Part shown: positions 26,009 to 35,662 of the stretch, in pieces
Numbering within the stretch: the first letter of the stretch is position 1
Layout of the letters: the number at the start of each line of letters is the position of its first letter
Origin: Rhizobium deserti
GTDB lineage: Bacteria > Pseudomonadota > Alphaproteobacteria > Rhizobiales > Rhizobiaceae
Length of the DNA: 64,000 bases
Assembly (NCBI RefSeq): GCF_004358025.1
Contig: NZ_SMTL01000003.1
Coordinates: 558,001 to 622,000 of the forward strand
Direction of reading: 5' to 3'
Program-made: the position numbers and the translations under genes
The notes under the pieces: model-generated
Told to the model about the DNA's origin: nothing
The model's input: only the letters and a program-made list of their open reading frames with translations
Database searches by the model: none

Positions 26009-27913
26009 ATGGCTAAAGTAATTGGCATCGACCTCGGCACCACCAATTCCTGCGTCGCCATCATGGACGGCAAGGATGCAAAGGTGATCGAGAACGCCGA
26101 AGGCGCCCGCACCACGCCTTCCATGGTCGGATTTTCCGACGATGGCGAGCGTCTTGTCGGCCAGCCGGCCAAGCGCCAGGCAGTGACCAACCCGACCAAT
26201 ACTCTATTTGCAGTGAAGCGCCTGATCGGCCGCCGCTACGAAGACCCAACCGTCGAGAAGGACAAGGGTCTGGTTCCCTTCGACATCGTCAAGGGCGACA
26301 ATGGCGACGCCTGGGTCCAGGCTCAGGGCAAGGGTTATTCCCCCGCACAGATTTCCGCGATGATCCTTCAGAAGATGAAGGAAACGGCCGAGTCCTATCT
26401 CGGCGAAAAGGTCGAAAAGGCCGTCATCACCGTTCCCGCCTACTTCAACGACGCGCAGCGCCAAGCCACCAAGGATGCCGGTCGCATTGCGGGCCTTGAG
26501 GTTCTGCGCATCATCAACGAGCCGACCGCAGCCGCGCTCGCCTACGGCCTCGACAAGAAGGACGGCAAGACCATTGCTGTCTACGACTTGGGCGGTGGTA
26601 CCTTCGATATTTCCGTTCTCGAAATCGGCGACGGCGTCTTCGAAGTGAAGTCCACCAACGGCGATACCTTCCTCGGCGGTGAAGACTTCGACATGCGTCT
26701 GGTCGAATATCTCGCGGCTGAGTTCAAAAAGGATCAGGGCATTGACCTGAAGAACGACAAGCTGGCTCTGCAGCGCCTCAAGGAAGCATCCGAAAAGGCC
26801 AAGATCGAGCTGTCGTCCTCGCAGCAGACCGAAATCAACCTGCCGTTCATCACGGCTGACGCTTCTGGTCCCAAGCACCTGACGCTGAAGCTGACCCGCG
26901 CCAAGTTCGAAAGCCTGGTCGACGACCTCGTGCAGCGCACGATCGCTCCTTGCAAGGCAGCCCTTAAGGATGCCGGTGTTACCGCAGCCGAGATCGATGA
27001 AGTGGTTCTGGTCGGCGGCATGAGCCGCATGCCGAAGGTCCAGGAAGTCGTCAAGCAGCTGTTCGGCAAGGAGCCGCACAAGGGTGTCAACCCCGACGAA
27101 GTCGTGGCACTCGGCGCTGCCATCCAGGCCGGCGTTCTGCAGGGCGACGTCAAGGATGTTCTGCTCCTCGACGTGACCCCGCTGTCGCTCGGCATCGAAA
27201 CGCTCGGCGGCGTCTTTACCCGTCTGATCGATCGCAACACGACGATCCCGACCAAGAAGAGCCAGGTCTTCTCGACCGCCGAGGACAACCAGTCGGCCGT
27301 TACGATCCGCGTTTCGCAAGGCGAGCGTGAAATGGCGCAGGACAACAAGCTGCTCGGCCAGTTCGACCTCGTCGGCCTGCCACCATCGCCGCGCGGCATG
27401 CCTCAGATCGAAGTCACCTTCGATATCGACGCCAACGGCATTGTTCAGGTTTCCGCCAAGGACAAGGGTACCGGTAAGGAGCAGCAGATCCGCATCCAGG
27501 CTTCCGGTGGTCTTTCCGACGCCGAAATCGAAAAGATGGTCAAGGATGCCGAGGCCAATGCCGAAGCCGACAAGAAGCGTCGTGCCGGCGTCGAAGCGAA
27601 GAACCAGGCCGAAAGCCTTGTTCACTCGACCGAGAAGTCCCTGGCCGAGTTCGGCGATAAGGTTTCCGACGCCGACCGCCAGTCGATCCAGGATGCGATC
27701 GATTCGCTGAAGGCCGCTGTCGAAGCTTCCGAGCCGGATGCCGACGACATCCAGGCGAAGAACCAGACGCTGATGGAAGTTTCCATGAAGCTCGGCCAGG
27801 CCATTTATGAGGCCCAGCAGGCTGAAGGCGGCCAGGCGGCTCAGGGCGGCAATGAGGACAGTGTCGTCGATGCCGACTATGAGGAAATCAAGGACGACAA
27901 GAAGTCGGCCTGA
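26009..27913 (+). CDS. dnaK: DnaK, Hsp70 chaperone
   Basis: The 634-residue Hsp70 starts at [20 protein letters not shown] with AAAGGAGAG upstream. The nucleotide-binding domain (about 1-380) has the phosphate loops [19 protein letters not shown] and [12 protein letters not shown]. The substrate-binding domain (about 390-500) and lid follow, ending in an acidic tail with [18 protein letters not shown], typical of bacterial DnaK. It refolds and disaggregates proteins with DnaJ, encoded 97 bases downstream, and GrpE, which is elsewhere. Confidence 0.98.
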   Translation: MAKVIGIDLGTTNSCVAIMDGKDAKVIENAEGARTTPSMVGFSDDGERLVGQPAKRQAVTNPTNTLFAVKRLIGRRYEDPTVEKDKGLVPFDIVKGDNGDAWVQAQGKGYSPAQISAMILQKMKETAESYLGEKVEKAVITVPAYFNDAQRQATKDAGRIAGLEVLRIINEPTAAALAYGLDKKDGKTIAVYDLGGGTFDISVLEIGDGVFEVKSTNGDTFLGGEDFDMRLVEYLAAEFKKDQGIDLKNDKLALQRLKEASEKAKIELSSSQQTEINLPFITADASGPKHLTLKLTRAKFESLVDDLVQRTIAPCKAALKDAGVTAAEIDEVVLVGGMSRMPKVQEVVKQLFGKEPHKGVNPDEVVALGAAIQAGVLQGDVKDVLLLDVTPLSLGIETLGGVFTRLIDRNTTIPTKKSQVFSTAEDNQSAVTIRVSQGEREMAQDNKLLGQFDLVGLPPSPRGMPQIEVTFDIDANGIVQVSAKDKGTGKEQQIRIQASGGLSDAEIEKMVKDAEANAEADKKRRAGVEAKNQAESLVHSTEKSLAEFGDKVSDADRQSIQDAIDSLKAAVEASEPDADDIQAKNQTLMEVSMKLGQAIYEAQQAEGGQAAQGGNEDSVVDADYEEIKDDKKSA

Positions 27914-27962
27914 TCGCCCGGTTGCCGGATGGCGAGACCTCGACCATAGTTGACCTAAGTAT

Positions 27963-27984
27963 CCGGCTGCCATCGTGCAGCCGG
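27963..27984 (+). terminator. Hairpin between dnaK and dnaJ
   Basis: CCGGCTGC (27963-27970) pairs with GCAGCCGG (27977-27984). There is no T run, so it is more likely a partial attenuator or mRNA-stability element that lowers dnaJ relative to dnaK than a full terminator. Confidence 0.5.
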
Positions 27985-28010
27985 AATCCTTTCAGGAGCC
28001 GTTTACGTCT

Positions 28011-29138
28011 ATGGCAAAAGCAGACTATTACGAAACGCTGGGCGTCGGCAAAACCGCTGACGAGAAGGAGCTGAAAAGCGCCTTCCGTAAGCTTGCGATG
28101 AAATATCATCCCGACAAGAACCCGGGCGACGCCGAAGCCGAGAAGAAGTTCAAGGAGATCGGCGAGGCCTACGAGACCTTGAAGGATCCCCAGAAGCGCG
28201 CAGCCTATGACCGCTTCGGACATGCCGCCTTCGAGCAGGGCGGAATGGGCGGTGGCGGCTTCTCCAGCGCCGGCGCCGGTGGGTTCTCCGACATCTTCGA
28301 AGACATATTTGGCGAGATGATGGGCGGAGGACGGGCCCGTCGCTCGTCCGGCGGTCGCGAACGCGGCGCCGACCTTCGCTACAATATGGAAATCACCCTG
28401 GAAGAAGCCTATGCCGGCAAGACGGCGCAGATCCGGGTTCCAACCTCGATCACCTGCGACGTTTGTTCCGGCTCCGGCGCCAAGCCGGGCACGCAGCCGA
28501 AAACCTGCGGCACCTGCCAGGGTTCCGGCCGGGTTCGTGCGAGCCAAGGCTTCTTCTCGGTCGAACGCACCTGCCCGACCTGCCACGGCCGGGGTCAGAC
28601 GATCACCGACCCCTGCACCAAGTGCCACGGCCAAGGCCGGGTCACCGAAGAGCGCTCGCTGTCGGTCAACATTCCGGCCGGTATCGAGGACGGCACCCGA
28701 ATTCGCCTTCAGGGCGAGGGCGAGGCCGGCGCGCGGGGCGGACCTGCGGGCGACCTTTACATCTTCCTGTCGGTGACCCCGCACCAGTTCTTTCAGCGCG
28801 ACGGCGCCGATCTTTATAGCGCCGTGCCGATCTCCATGACGACGGCGGCGCTCGGCGGAACTTTCGACGTGGCGACCCTCGACGGGACCAAGTCGCGCGT
28901 CACGGTGCCGGAAGGCACCCAGCCGGGCAAGCAGTTCCGGTTGAAGGGTAAGGGCATGCCGGTGCTGCGCTCGTCGCAGACCGGAGATCTTTACATCCAG
29001 ATCCAGATCGAGACACCGCAGAAGCTCACCAAGCGTCAGCGCGAACTGCTGCAGGAATTCGAGGAAATCTCGTCTAAGGACAACAATCCAGAGTCGACCG
29101 GCTTCTTTGCCCGGATGAAGGAATTTTTCGAAGGGTGA
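28011..29138 (+). CDS. dnaJ: DnaJ, Hsp40 co-chaperone
   Basis: The 375-residue protein has a J-domain (1-70, HPD in [10 protein letters not shown]), a Gly/Phe linker and four zinc-binding CxxCxGxG repeats ([32 protein letters not shown]). A C-terminal substrate domain follows. All zinc cysteines are present. I start at ATG 28011 ([14 protein letters not shown]); the frame extends upstream but conserved sequence begins here. CAGGAG is 12 bases away, a slightly long spacing. Confidence 0.97.
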   Translation: MAKADYYETLGVGKTADEKELKSAFRKLAMKYHPDKNPGDAEAEKKFKEIGEAYETLKDPQKRAAYDRFGHAAFEQGGMGGGGFSSAGAGGFSDIFEDIFGEMMGGGRARRSSGGRERGADLRYNMEITLEEAYAGKTAQIRVPTSITCDVCSGSGAKPGTQPKTCGTCQGSGRVRASQGFFSVERTCPTCHGRGQTITDPCTKCHGQGRVTEERSLSVNIPAGIEDGTRIRLQGEGEAGARGGPAGDLYIFLSVTPHQFFQRDGADLYSAVPISMTTAALGGTFDVATLDGTKSRVTVPEGTQPGKQFRLKGKGMPVLRSSQTGDLYIQIQIETPQKLTKRQRELLQEFEEISSKDNNPESTGFFARMKEFFEG

Positions 29139-29142
29139 GGAA

Positions 29143-29260
29143 CGGTCGGCCTTTGGCCGACAAATCGCTCCAGTGGAGCGATTTGAGTGACGAACGCCCG
29201 GAGCCCCAAGCGACGGGCCGGGAGACGATGCGGCACTCGGAGACCCAAACGACGATGTCC
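29143..29260. repeat. Cluster of inverted and direct repeats downstream of dnaJ
   Basis: Three elements adjoin. One is a GTCGGC/GCCGAC hairpin (about 29146-29160). The second is a perfect 11-bp inverted repeat, CAAATCGCTCC (29161-29171) with its complement at 29175-29185. The third is a pair of near-identical 17-base direct repeats, CGGAGCCCCAAGCGACG and CGGAGACCCAAACGACG (about 29199-29253). No gene spans this stretch. It resembles an extragenic palindrome or mosaic repeat. Confidence 0.55.
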
Positions 29261-29282
29261 TGACCCGTAAATGTCTCAATCG

Positions 29283-29312
29283 ACGCCGGCCCTACTCAAG
29301 GGCCGGCGTTTT
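29283..29312 (+). terminator. Intrinsic terminator after dnaK-dnaJ
   Basis: ACGCCGGCCC (29283-29292) pairs perfectly with GGGCCGGCGT (29300-29309), followed by TTTTCATTTT. Confidence 0.88.
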
Positions 29313-29412
29313 CATTTTCGTGGCGCAGAAGTGGCTGTTTACAGAAAAGATATGCCTCTGCAGATTTCCCGCCTGTGCCCTATCTTTCCTCGGCGTGGGT
29401 AAAGGAGAGACC

Positions 29413-30591
29413 ATGGCCGAAAGCAAACATCATTGGCTGCGCCAGGACGGCAGGGAGTCCACTAAGGCAAGCTTTCCAGAACTCTTCTTCGACCTGGTAT
29501 TCGTGTTCGCCTTTATCCAGCTTTCGGAAACCCTTGCAGCCGATTTCAGCGTCGGGCTCGCAGCAGAATCGCTGCTCTTCATCCTGGCGCTCTGGTGGGT
29601 ATGGATTCATACAACCTGGACCACCAATCTTCTTGATGCTGAGGCCGAACCGGTGCGGCTGCTGCTGTTTTCGCTGATGTTTCTGGGCATCGTGCTGGCG
29701 ATCGCGCTTCCCCGCGCCTTTGCCGATCTCGGGCTTGTCTTCGCGATCGCCTATGCAGCCATGCAGCTCGGCCGCAGCATATTCGTGCTTTATGCCTTTC
29801 ACGGAACGGACAAGGCCTCGTTCATCACCTTCCTGAGGATTACCATCTGGCTGGCCGTTTCCGCCGCCTTGTGGATCGCAGGCGGCCTCATGGAGCCGCA
29901 ATTGCGGGTCATCTTCTGGTCTGCCGCACTGGCCGTCGAATATTTGGGACCGCCGGCTGGCTACTGGATCCCCGGCATCGGCAGGGCCCCGTCCGAAGCG
30001 CTTGCCATCAACGGGGAGCATCTGGCCGAACGCTGCGCGCTGTTCGTCATCATCGCGCTCGGCGAAACCATCCTGACGACAGGCAAGAATGCGTCCAGCC
30101 ACCTGGAAAGCGCCGGGACGGCCCTGGTGTTCTGCAGCGCCTTCCTGAGCACGGTCATCATGTGGTGGATCTATTTCCACGATGGCCAGGAAAAGGCCTC
30201 GGACAAGGCGGATGACAGCGCCGAGCCGCAGACCACCGCCCAATATCTCTTCACCTATGGCCATCTGCCCATCGTCGCCGGGATCATCCTGGCCGCCGTT
30301 GGCGAGGACTTAAGCCTATCCCACCCGGAGGAGAAGGGCTCCTACATGCATGCCTTGGCACTTCTGGGCGGGCCCATACTGTTTCTCGGCGGCACCATGT
30401 GGATGAAATGGGTGGCGAGCCGGATCATGCCTTTTTCCCACCTCGCCGGCCTGCTTCTGCTGCTGGCCGGATTTTTCGCGGTTCCGCTCGCTGCAAACTT
30501 TTCCATGCAGATCTTTGCCACGGCGATCCTGCTGATTGTCGCCACCTGGGAATATGTGGCGCTGAAACGGTTGCAGCCTCGCGCCGCCTGA
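29413..30591 (+). CDS. LtrA-family low-temperature-requirement-like membrane protein
   Basis: The 392-residue protein has about eleven hydrophobic segments and the LtrA signatures SFPELFFDLVFVFAFIQLSE and ERCALFVIIALGETIL. LtrA was named from Listeria growth at low temperature, but its biochemical role is unknown. ATG 29413 follows AAAGGAGAGACC; the frame from 29320 is non-coding leader. It is monocistronic, just after the dnaJ terminator. Confidence 0.88.
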   Translation: MAESKHHWLRQDGRESTKASFPELFFDLVFVFAFIQLSETLAADFSVGLAAESLLFILALWWVWIHTTWTTNLLDAEAEPVRLLLFSLMFLGIVLAIALPRAFADLGLVFAIAYAAMQLGRSIFVLYAFHGTDKASFITFLRITIWLAVSAALWIAGGLMEPQLRVIFWSAALAVEYLGPPAGYWIPGIGRAPSEALAINGEHLAERCALFVIIALGETILTTGKNASSHLESAGTALVFCSAFLSTVIMWWIYFHDGQEKASDKADDSAEPQTTAQYLFTYGHLPIVAGIILAAVGEDLSLSHPEEKGSYMHALALLGGPILFLGGTMWMKWVASRIMPFSHLAGLLLLLAGFFAVPLAANFSMQIFATAILLIVATWEYVALKRLQPRAA

Positions 30592-30602
30592 AACGGCTGT
30601 CG

Positions 30603-30815
30603 TCAGTAATGCGGGGGCCGGGTAATCGCCGGGGCATCGAGCGATGTTTCTTCGAGCGTCAGAAAGCGCTCGGTCAGCCGGTCGAGCTTGGTTCTTGTCT
30701 GCTCGACGACCTTCCATTGCTCGGCCAGCTGGTCCGATAGTTCCTCGATGACCTTGGCTTGGTAAGCAACAAGCTCTTCGAGCTTGATCAGTCTTTCCTC
30801 ATCATTCACTCGCAT
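30603..30815 (-). CDS. slyX: SlyX family protein
   Basis: The 70-residue coiled-coil protein contains ERLIKLEELVAYQAKVIEEL and ends APAITRPPHY; the terminal PPHY is the SlyX hallmark. Function is unknown. It overlaps the cupin gene upstream by 14 bases, so the two are probably one transcript. ATG 30815 lies close behind GGAGGG. Confidence 0.88.
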   Translation of the reverse strand: MRVNDEERLIKLEELVAYQAKVIEELSDQLAEQWKVVEQTRTKLDRLTERFLTLEETSLDAPAITRPPHY

Positions 30816-31368
30816 CGCCCTCCATCAGCTTTGTATTATTACCACCGGCTCTTGCGGCACGCAGCCTGTCCGGCAAGCCGTCATGGTTTCCCATGCTCCG
30901 GTCCGGCACGTCGTCCCACCAGTCGGACCGCATGGGCCGCCGCTCCGGATTTTTCGGATAGAAGATGCGGTTTTCCGGTTTTGCCGTTTCGCCCACCACC
31001 AGAAGAAGGACATCGGTGCTGGAATTGTTGATGAAGGTATGCGCTAGGCCGGTGCCTGGGGGGAAACCGACGCCATCGCCGGGATGTAAGCGATACAGCT
31101 CGCCATCCAGCCAGACATCAGGATTGCCTTCGATGACGTAGACGAACTCCTCCTCGGCGCTTTCCGCATGTGGGAAGGAGGTGCGGCGCCCGGGCGGCAG
31201 CCGCTCATGATGGATGCCGAGCCGGGTCAGGCCGAAATGGCGCGCAAAGGGCGCGCCTATGCTCATCAGTTCATCGTCACCCTCGTAGTGCCCGTCATCC
31301 GCCCCCTCGATCTCGGTCCAGTGGCGGATGCAGGAAGGACGGTGCTTGTCGGTATCGTTCACGGCCAA
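30802..31368 (-). CDS. Cupin-domain protein
   Basis: The 188-residue protein has a single cupin-2 barrel. Motif 1 is near PPGRRTSFPHAESAEEEFVYV and motif 2 near LHPGDGVGFPPGTGLAHTFIN. The metal ligands are probably the His, Glu and second His in these blocks. The substrate is unknown. The start is TTG 31368 close after AAAGGGAG; GTG 31362, giving MNDTDKHRP, is equally possible. The C-terminal 40 residues are polar. Confidence 0.8.
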   Translation of the reverse strand: MAVNDTDKHRPSCIRHWTEIEGADDGHYEGDDELMSIGAPFARHFGLTRLGIHHERLPPGRRTSFPHAESAEEEFVYVIEGNPDVWLDGELYRLHPGDGVGFPPGTGLAHTFINNSSTDVLLLVVGETAKPENRIFYPKNPERRPMRSDWWDDVPDRSMGNHDGLPDRLRAARAGGNNTKLMEGDASE

Positions 31369-31425
31369 GGGTCTCCCTTTTGAGGGCGCGACCTTAGCCG
31401 AGCGACACCGCCGGGTCCATCGGCT

Positions 31426-32925
31426 CTAGGCGCGCAGCCGTGGCCGCTCCGACCGAGCTTCGCGTCCCGATTTGGTCTTAAACCGGCCGATCAGGGCGGC
31501 CAGCCTGCTGCTGATGCCGACAAGGTTCTGGCTGGAGGCATTCGTTTCCTCCATCAACGCGGCATTCTGCTGGGTGATCTGGTCCATGCTTCGGACGGCC
31601 GAGTTGATTTCGTCAATGCCGGACGCCTGTTCCTGAGCCGATCGCGCGATCGAGCTGATATGCTCGTCGATGGATTTAACCCGCGCACCGATGCCGGTTA
31701 GCGCCTGACCCGTCTTGTTGACGAGGTCAACGCCGCGATTGACATCGGCTGAGGAGCGGTCGATCAGCTCCTTGATCTCCTTGGCGGCAGCAGCCGAACG
31801 CTGCGCCAACTCGCGGACTTCCTGCGCGACAACGGCAAATCCCTTGCCCTGTTCTCCGGCACGCGCCGCCTCGACGCCCGCATTGAGTGCCAGCAGGTTG
31901 GTCTGGAAGGCAATCTCGTCGATGACGGCGATGATCTGCGTCATCTTCTGCGAAGACTGCTCGATATCGCCCATGGCGGTCACGGCCTCCTCCACCACCT
32001 GCCCGGATCGCTCCGTATCGGCGGCCGATTCGCGGACAATACCCTGCACTTCGCGCGTGCGCTGCGCCGATTGCGCGGCAATCGTGGTAATTTCCTCCAG
32101 GGCGGCAGCCGTCTGTTCCAGAGCCGAAGCCTGCTGCTCGGTCCGCTTGGCCATGTTGTCGGCGGCCGAGGATATGCCGCCGACTTCCGCGCGCACCTGT
32201 TCGACCGAATTGCTGACTTCGCGCATGGCGGCGTCGAGCTCGGAAACAGACGAATTGTAGTTCTGCTGCAGCTTTGCGAAACTCGGCGCCAGGTCCTGCC
32301 AGAGTTCGGCCGTGAGGTCGCCGTCCGCCAGCGCCTTCAAGGCTGCGTCAAGCGCAGAAAGTGCTGCGTCCTGCTCGCCCTTTGCCTTTTCCCGCTCTGC
32401 TTCCGCCTGCTTGCGCTCGTCGCTCAGCACTTGGAGATAGACCGAGATCGCATAGTCCATGTCGACCAGTGCCGCCTTGGTGACTGCAGAAAGTCGGTCA
32501 GCGAGCAACTTGCCCTTCTTCTGCTGCAGGAACCCGCTCATCTCCTTGGCGATAATGGCGCGGATGATGCCGTCGAGGATCAGCGCATAGCCGCCGATAT
32601 ACCAGCGCGGCTCCAGTCCGAGCCGTGCATGGGTGCGGCCGATCGCCGAAACAGCATCTGTATAAGTGGCGTCATATTGTCCCGATGCGATGACGTCCCA
32701 GTGGGTCGCCTGGCGTCCCTTGGCATGGGCGACATGGGCGTCGTTGGCGAAGAATTTCGCCGTATGAGGATGGGCCTTCGCCTTGCGATAGAAGGCATCC
32801 AAAGCGCCGCCGACTGCTTCTTTAACGACCGGGCGAACCTCGGCGAGCTGACGGCGCTGCTCCTGGCCAAGTCCAACAAATTCCAGGCGTTCGGCGAGGT
32901 CTGCGCTTTGGTTGTGGTGATTCAT
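31426..32925 (-). CDS. Globin-coupled methyl-accepting chemotaxis protein
   Basis: The 499-residue soluble chemoreceptor has no membrane segment. Residues about 10-165 form a protoglobin sensor with the likely proximal haem ligand H99 in [20 protein letters not shown] short HAMP-like linker ([14 protein letters not shown]) and a signalling domain follow, with the hairpin tip [21 protein letters not shown]. It lacks a CheR/CheB-docking pentapeptide, ending RPRLRA. It is probably an oxygen or redox sensor for aerotaxis. ATG 32925 follows CGGAGATACC. Confidence 0.92.
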   Translation of the reverse strand: MNHHNQSADLAERLEFVGLGQEQRRQLAEVRPVVKEAVGGALDAFYRKAKAHPHTAKFFANDAHVAHAKGRQATHWDVIASGQYDATYTDAVSAIGRTHARLGLEPRWYIGGYALILDGIIRAIIAKEMSGFLQQKKGKLLADRLSAVTKAALVDMDYAISVYLQVLSDERKQAEAEREKAKGEQDAALSALDAALKALADGDLTAELWQDLAPSFAKLQQNYNSSVSELDAAMREVSNSVEQVRAEVGGISSAADNMAKRTEQQASALEQTAAALEEITTIAAQSAQRTREVQGIVRESAADTERSGQVVEEAVTAMGDIEQSSQKMTQIIAVIDEIAFQTNLLALNAGVEAARAGEQGKGFAVVAQEVRELAQRSAAAAKEIKELIDRSSADVNRGVDLVNKTGQALTGIGARVKSIDEHISSIARSAQEQASGIDEINSAVRSMDQITQQNAALMEETNASSQNLVGISSRLAALIGRFKTKSGREARSERPRLRA

Positions 32926-33239
32926 GGTATCTCCGGCGAAAAGAATGCGCCGGCAAAGAAGAACCGACACGACACCATCAGTTCTAGGAAGCAAGCTTTA
33001 ACAGTCTGTTAGCCATGATCCCTAGGTAATCACTAATTATAAGTTGGTGTTCATATAGAAACATGCGGTTGAATGCTGTGTCCGGGGCCATGTCTTGCAG
33101 CGCACCAGGAACCAAAATGCCTTTGCCCTCCTCTCTTGAATGGTCGCATATCGCGCTTCGGAACCAGCGACGTGAGCACGGGCGCTTGCCATACGGGCGG
33201 CGAAACCTTAGCTCCTGTAGAACCGCAACAAGAATCCCG
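32926..33239. other. Divergent intergenic region, chemoreceptor / recF
   Basis: This 314-base stretch is AT-rich near 33000-33060 and must hold the chemoreceptor promoter. The recF frame continues upstream to 33063, but the conserved protein begins at 33240. Two GGAAC sequences occur on the plus strand (33110 and 33160 regions) without GTT at 17 bases. I see no RNA gene. Confidence 0.5.
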
Positions 33240-34364
33240 ATGGCGCAGAAGACTTCCCTTTCCCGGCTGAAACTGACGGACTTTCGCAATTATGCGGAGG
33301 CCTCGCTTCCGCTCGACAACCGGCATGTGGTGCTGACGGGCGAGAACGGTGCCGGCAAGACCAATCTCCTGGAAGCCGTATCCTTTCTGTCGCCCGGCCG
33401 TGGCCTGCGACGGGCCGTGCTGGGTGACGTCACGCGGGTTGGCGCCCCGGCCGGTTTCTCGATCTTCTCCGACGTGGAGGGCATGGAAGGCGAGGTTGCA
33501 ATCGGCACCGGGATCGAGCCCGGCGAGGGTGAGGCGATTTCACGCCGGCTGCGCATCAACGGCACGCCGGCCAGATCGACCGAAGAACTGTCCGATCACC
33601 TGCGCGTGCTGTGGCTGACGCCGGCTATGGACGGGCTATTTACCGGTCCCTCCGCCGACAGGCGCCGGTTTCTCGACAGGCTCGTCCTGTCGCTCGACGC
33701 CGCCCACGGCCGTCGCGCCAGCGATTTCGAGCGCGCCATGCGCAGCAGGAACAGGCTTTTGTCCGAAGGGCGGTTCGACCCTTCCTGGCTTTCAGCCATC
33801 GAAGCCCAGATGGCCGGGCTTGGCATTGCCATGGCGGCGGCGCGGGAGGAAATGCTGGGGCTTTTGCGCCGGCTTTCCACCCACAGTGGAGAAACGCCCT
33901 TCCCGAACCCGGTGCTTTCGCTCTCGGGCTTCATGGACGGCGCCATGGATCGACCGGCTGCGGATCTCGAAGACAGCTACCTCGACATGCTGCAGAACAG
34001 CCGCGGTCGGGACGCTGCAGCCGGGCGCACGCTCGATGGCCCGCATCGTTCCGATCTGCTCGTGCGGCATCGCGAAAAGGACATGGAAGCGGAACGATGC
34101 TCGACCGGCGAGCAGAAGGCGCTCCTGATCGGCCTCGTCCTGGCTCATGCACGGCTGACCGGCGACATGACCGGTTATGCGCCGATCCTTCTGCTCGACG
34201 AGATTGCAGCGCATCTCGACGAGGGACGCCGGGCCGCCCTGTTCGATCTGGTCGACGGGCTTGGCGGACAATCCTTCATGACCGGCACGGACCGCAGCAT
34301 GTTTTCGGCGCTTTCCGACAGGGCACAGTTCTTTACCGTTTCGCATGGCGGCATCGGCAAATGA
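33240..34364 (+). CDS. recF: RecF, DNA replication and repair protein
   Basis: The 374-residue SMC-like ATPase has Walker A TGENGAGKTNLLEA, the signature STGEQKALLIGLVLAHA and Walker B PILLLDEIAAHLD. It also has the RecF block LDGPHRSDL. It loads RecA at gaps with RecO and RecR. Start ATG 33240 (MAQKTSLSRLKLTDFRNY) is where family similarity begins. No dnaN or dnaA is adjacent, as is common in rhizobia; moeB follows after 42 bases. Confidence 0.95.
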   Translation: MAQKTSLSRLKLTDFRNYAEASLPLDNRHVVLTGENGAGKTNLLEAVSFLSPGRGLRRAVLGDVTRVGAPAGFSIFSDVEGMEGEVAIGTGIEPGEGEAISRRLRINGTPARSTEELSDHLRVLWLTPAMDGLFTGPSADRRRFLDRLVLSLDAAHGRRASDFERAMRSRNRLLSEGRFDPSWLSAIEAQMAGLGIAMAAAREEMLGLLRRLSTHSGETPFPNPVLSLSGFMDGAMDRPAADLEDSYLDMLQNSRGRDAAAGRTLDGPHRSDLLVRHREKDMEAERCSTGEQKALLIGLVLAHARLTGDMTGYAPILLLDEIAAHLDEGRRAALFDLVDGLGGQSFMTGTDRSMFSALSDRAQFFTVSHGGIGK

Positions 34365-34406
34365 GTTTTCCTTAACGCCCTCCCCTCGCAGTGCTATGAT
34401 CAAGCC

Positions 34407-35192
34407 ATGGAAAACCAGCCCTCCGACAGCCTGAGCCAAGACGAGATCGAGCGTTACCGCCGCCATATCCTGCTGCCCGAAATCGGCGGCAATGGCCAGC
34501 AGCAGCTCAAGCGGGCCCGCGTACTGGTGATCGGCGCTGGCGGCCTTGGTGCTCCCATTCTGGAATATCTGGCGGCAGCCGGGGTCGGCACGCTCGGCAT
34601 TATCGATGACGATATGGTTTCCCTGTCCAATCTCCAGCGCCAGGTGATCCACGATACCGGCACGATCGGCGAGATGAAGACGAAGAGCGCTCGCGCGGCG
34701 ATTGTTCGGCTCAACCCGCATGTACGGGTTATGGATTTCGAGGAGCGCTTCTCCCTGGACTGGAGCAGGTCGCATCTTGCGCGTTTCGATCTGCTTGTTG
34801 ATGGATCTGACAATTTCGACACGCGATATGCGGCGGCCGATGCGGCCGAGGCTGCTCGCATCCCTCTGGTCACCGGAGCAGTTGGTCGGTTCGACGGCTC
34901 CGTCACCGTGCTGAAACCCTATGAAGCCGGAGCGGACGGCGTGCTCAACCCCACCTACCGCGATCTTTTTCCAGAAAAGCCGCCGGAGGGTCTCGTGCCC
35001 GTTTGTGCGGAAACCGGCGTTGTCGGCGCACTGACCGGGGTGATCGGCACCCTGATGGCCATGGAGGCGATCAAGCTGATCACCGCCATAGGCGAGCCCC
35101 TGATCGGCCGGCTGATGCTCTACGATGCCCTTTCGGCGCGCTTCGACATCATCAAATACAGGCGCCGGCCGAAGCAGGCAGCCGCCGAATGA
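34407..35192 (+). CDS. moeB: MoeB/ThiF-type E1-like adenylyltransferase
   Basis: The 261-residue protein has the nucleotide-binding GAGGLGAPILEYLAAAGVG, the Arg-finger region SNLQRQVIHDTGTIG, DGSDNFDTRY and a likely catalytic Cys in VPVCAETGVVG. It activates the C-terminus of MoaD or ThiS-like sulfur carriers. Unlike E. coli MoeB it has no paired CxxC zinc motifs, and there is no C-terminal rhodanese domain. It overlaps the GNAT gene by four bases. Confidence 0.88.
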   Translation: MENQPSDSLSQDEIERYRRHILLPEIGGNGQQQLKRARVLVIGAGGLGAPILEYLAAAGVGTLGIIDDDMVSLSNLQRQVIHDTGTIGEMKTKSARAAIVRLNPHVRVMDFEERFSLDWSRSHLARFDLLVDGSDNFDTRYAAADAAEAARIPLVTGAVGRFDGSVTVLKPYEAGADGVLNPTYRDLFPEKPPEGLVPVCAETGVVGALTGVIGTLMAMEAIKLITAIGEPLIGRLMLYDALSARFDIIKYRRRPKQAAAE

Positions 35193-35662
35193 TTGAGATC
35201 TCCAGGATTGATGGCCAATTCCGCGGCTGGGACGAATTGCTCGCGCTCATCCTTTCGTCCTTCGCCTATATGGAAGGCGTCATCGACCCGCCTTCATCGG
35301 CGCATCGGCTAACGCTGGCCTTGCTTGCCCAAAAGGCACGCGACGAGATGGCCTTCATCGCCAAGGACGGCCGCAGCCTCGTCGGCTGCATCTTCCTTAA
35401 ACTTGAACTCCGATGTGTCTATGTCGGCAAGCTGGCGGTGGCGCCGGATAGACAGGGCAAGGGGATCGGCCGGCGGCTGCTGGACGTGGCGGAAACCGTC
35501 GCCCGGGAGCATGGCGTGCCGGCGCTGAGGCTGGAAACCCGCATAGAGCTTGCCGCCAACCATGCCGGCTTCTTCCGCTGGGGATTTCTGAAGACCGGCG
35601 AGAATTCGCATCCCGGCTATGCCCGGGTGACCTCGATCGAGATGACGAAGCAGCTCGGCTGA
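35189..35662 (+). CDS. GNAT-family N-acetyltransferase
   Basis: The 157-residue protein has the acetyl-CoA-binding motif VAPDRQGKGIGRRLLDVAE and a C-terminal LRLETRIELAANHAGFFRWGF. The substrate is unknown. It starts at ATG 35189 in an ATGA overlap with moeB, so it is co-translated. Its stop abuts the stop of the convergent dehydrogenase gene with no base between them, leaving no room for a separate terminator. Confidence 0.88.
   Translation: MIEISRIDGQFRGWDELLALILSSFAYMEGVIDPPSSAHRLTLALLAQKARDEMAFIAKDGRSLVGCIFLKLELRCVYVGKLAVAPDRQGKGIGRRLLDVAETVAREHGVPALRLETRIELAANHAGFFRWGFLKTGENSHPGYARVTSIEMTKQLG

Noticed and set aside
26204..27973. A 589-codon open frame on the minus strand
   Set aside because: It is the complement of dnaK, whose identity is certain; the translation is low-complexity and family-less.
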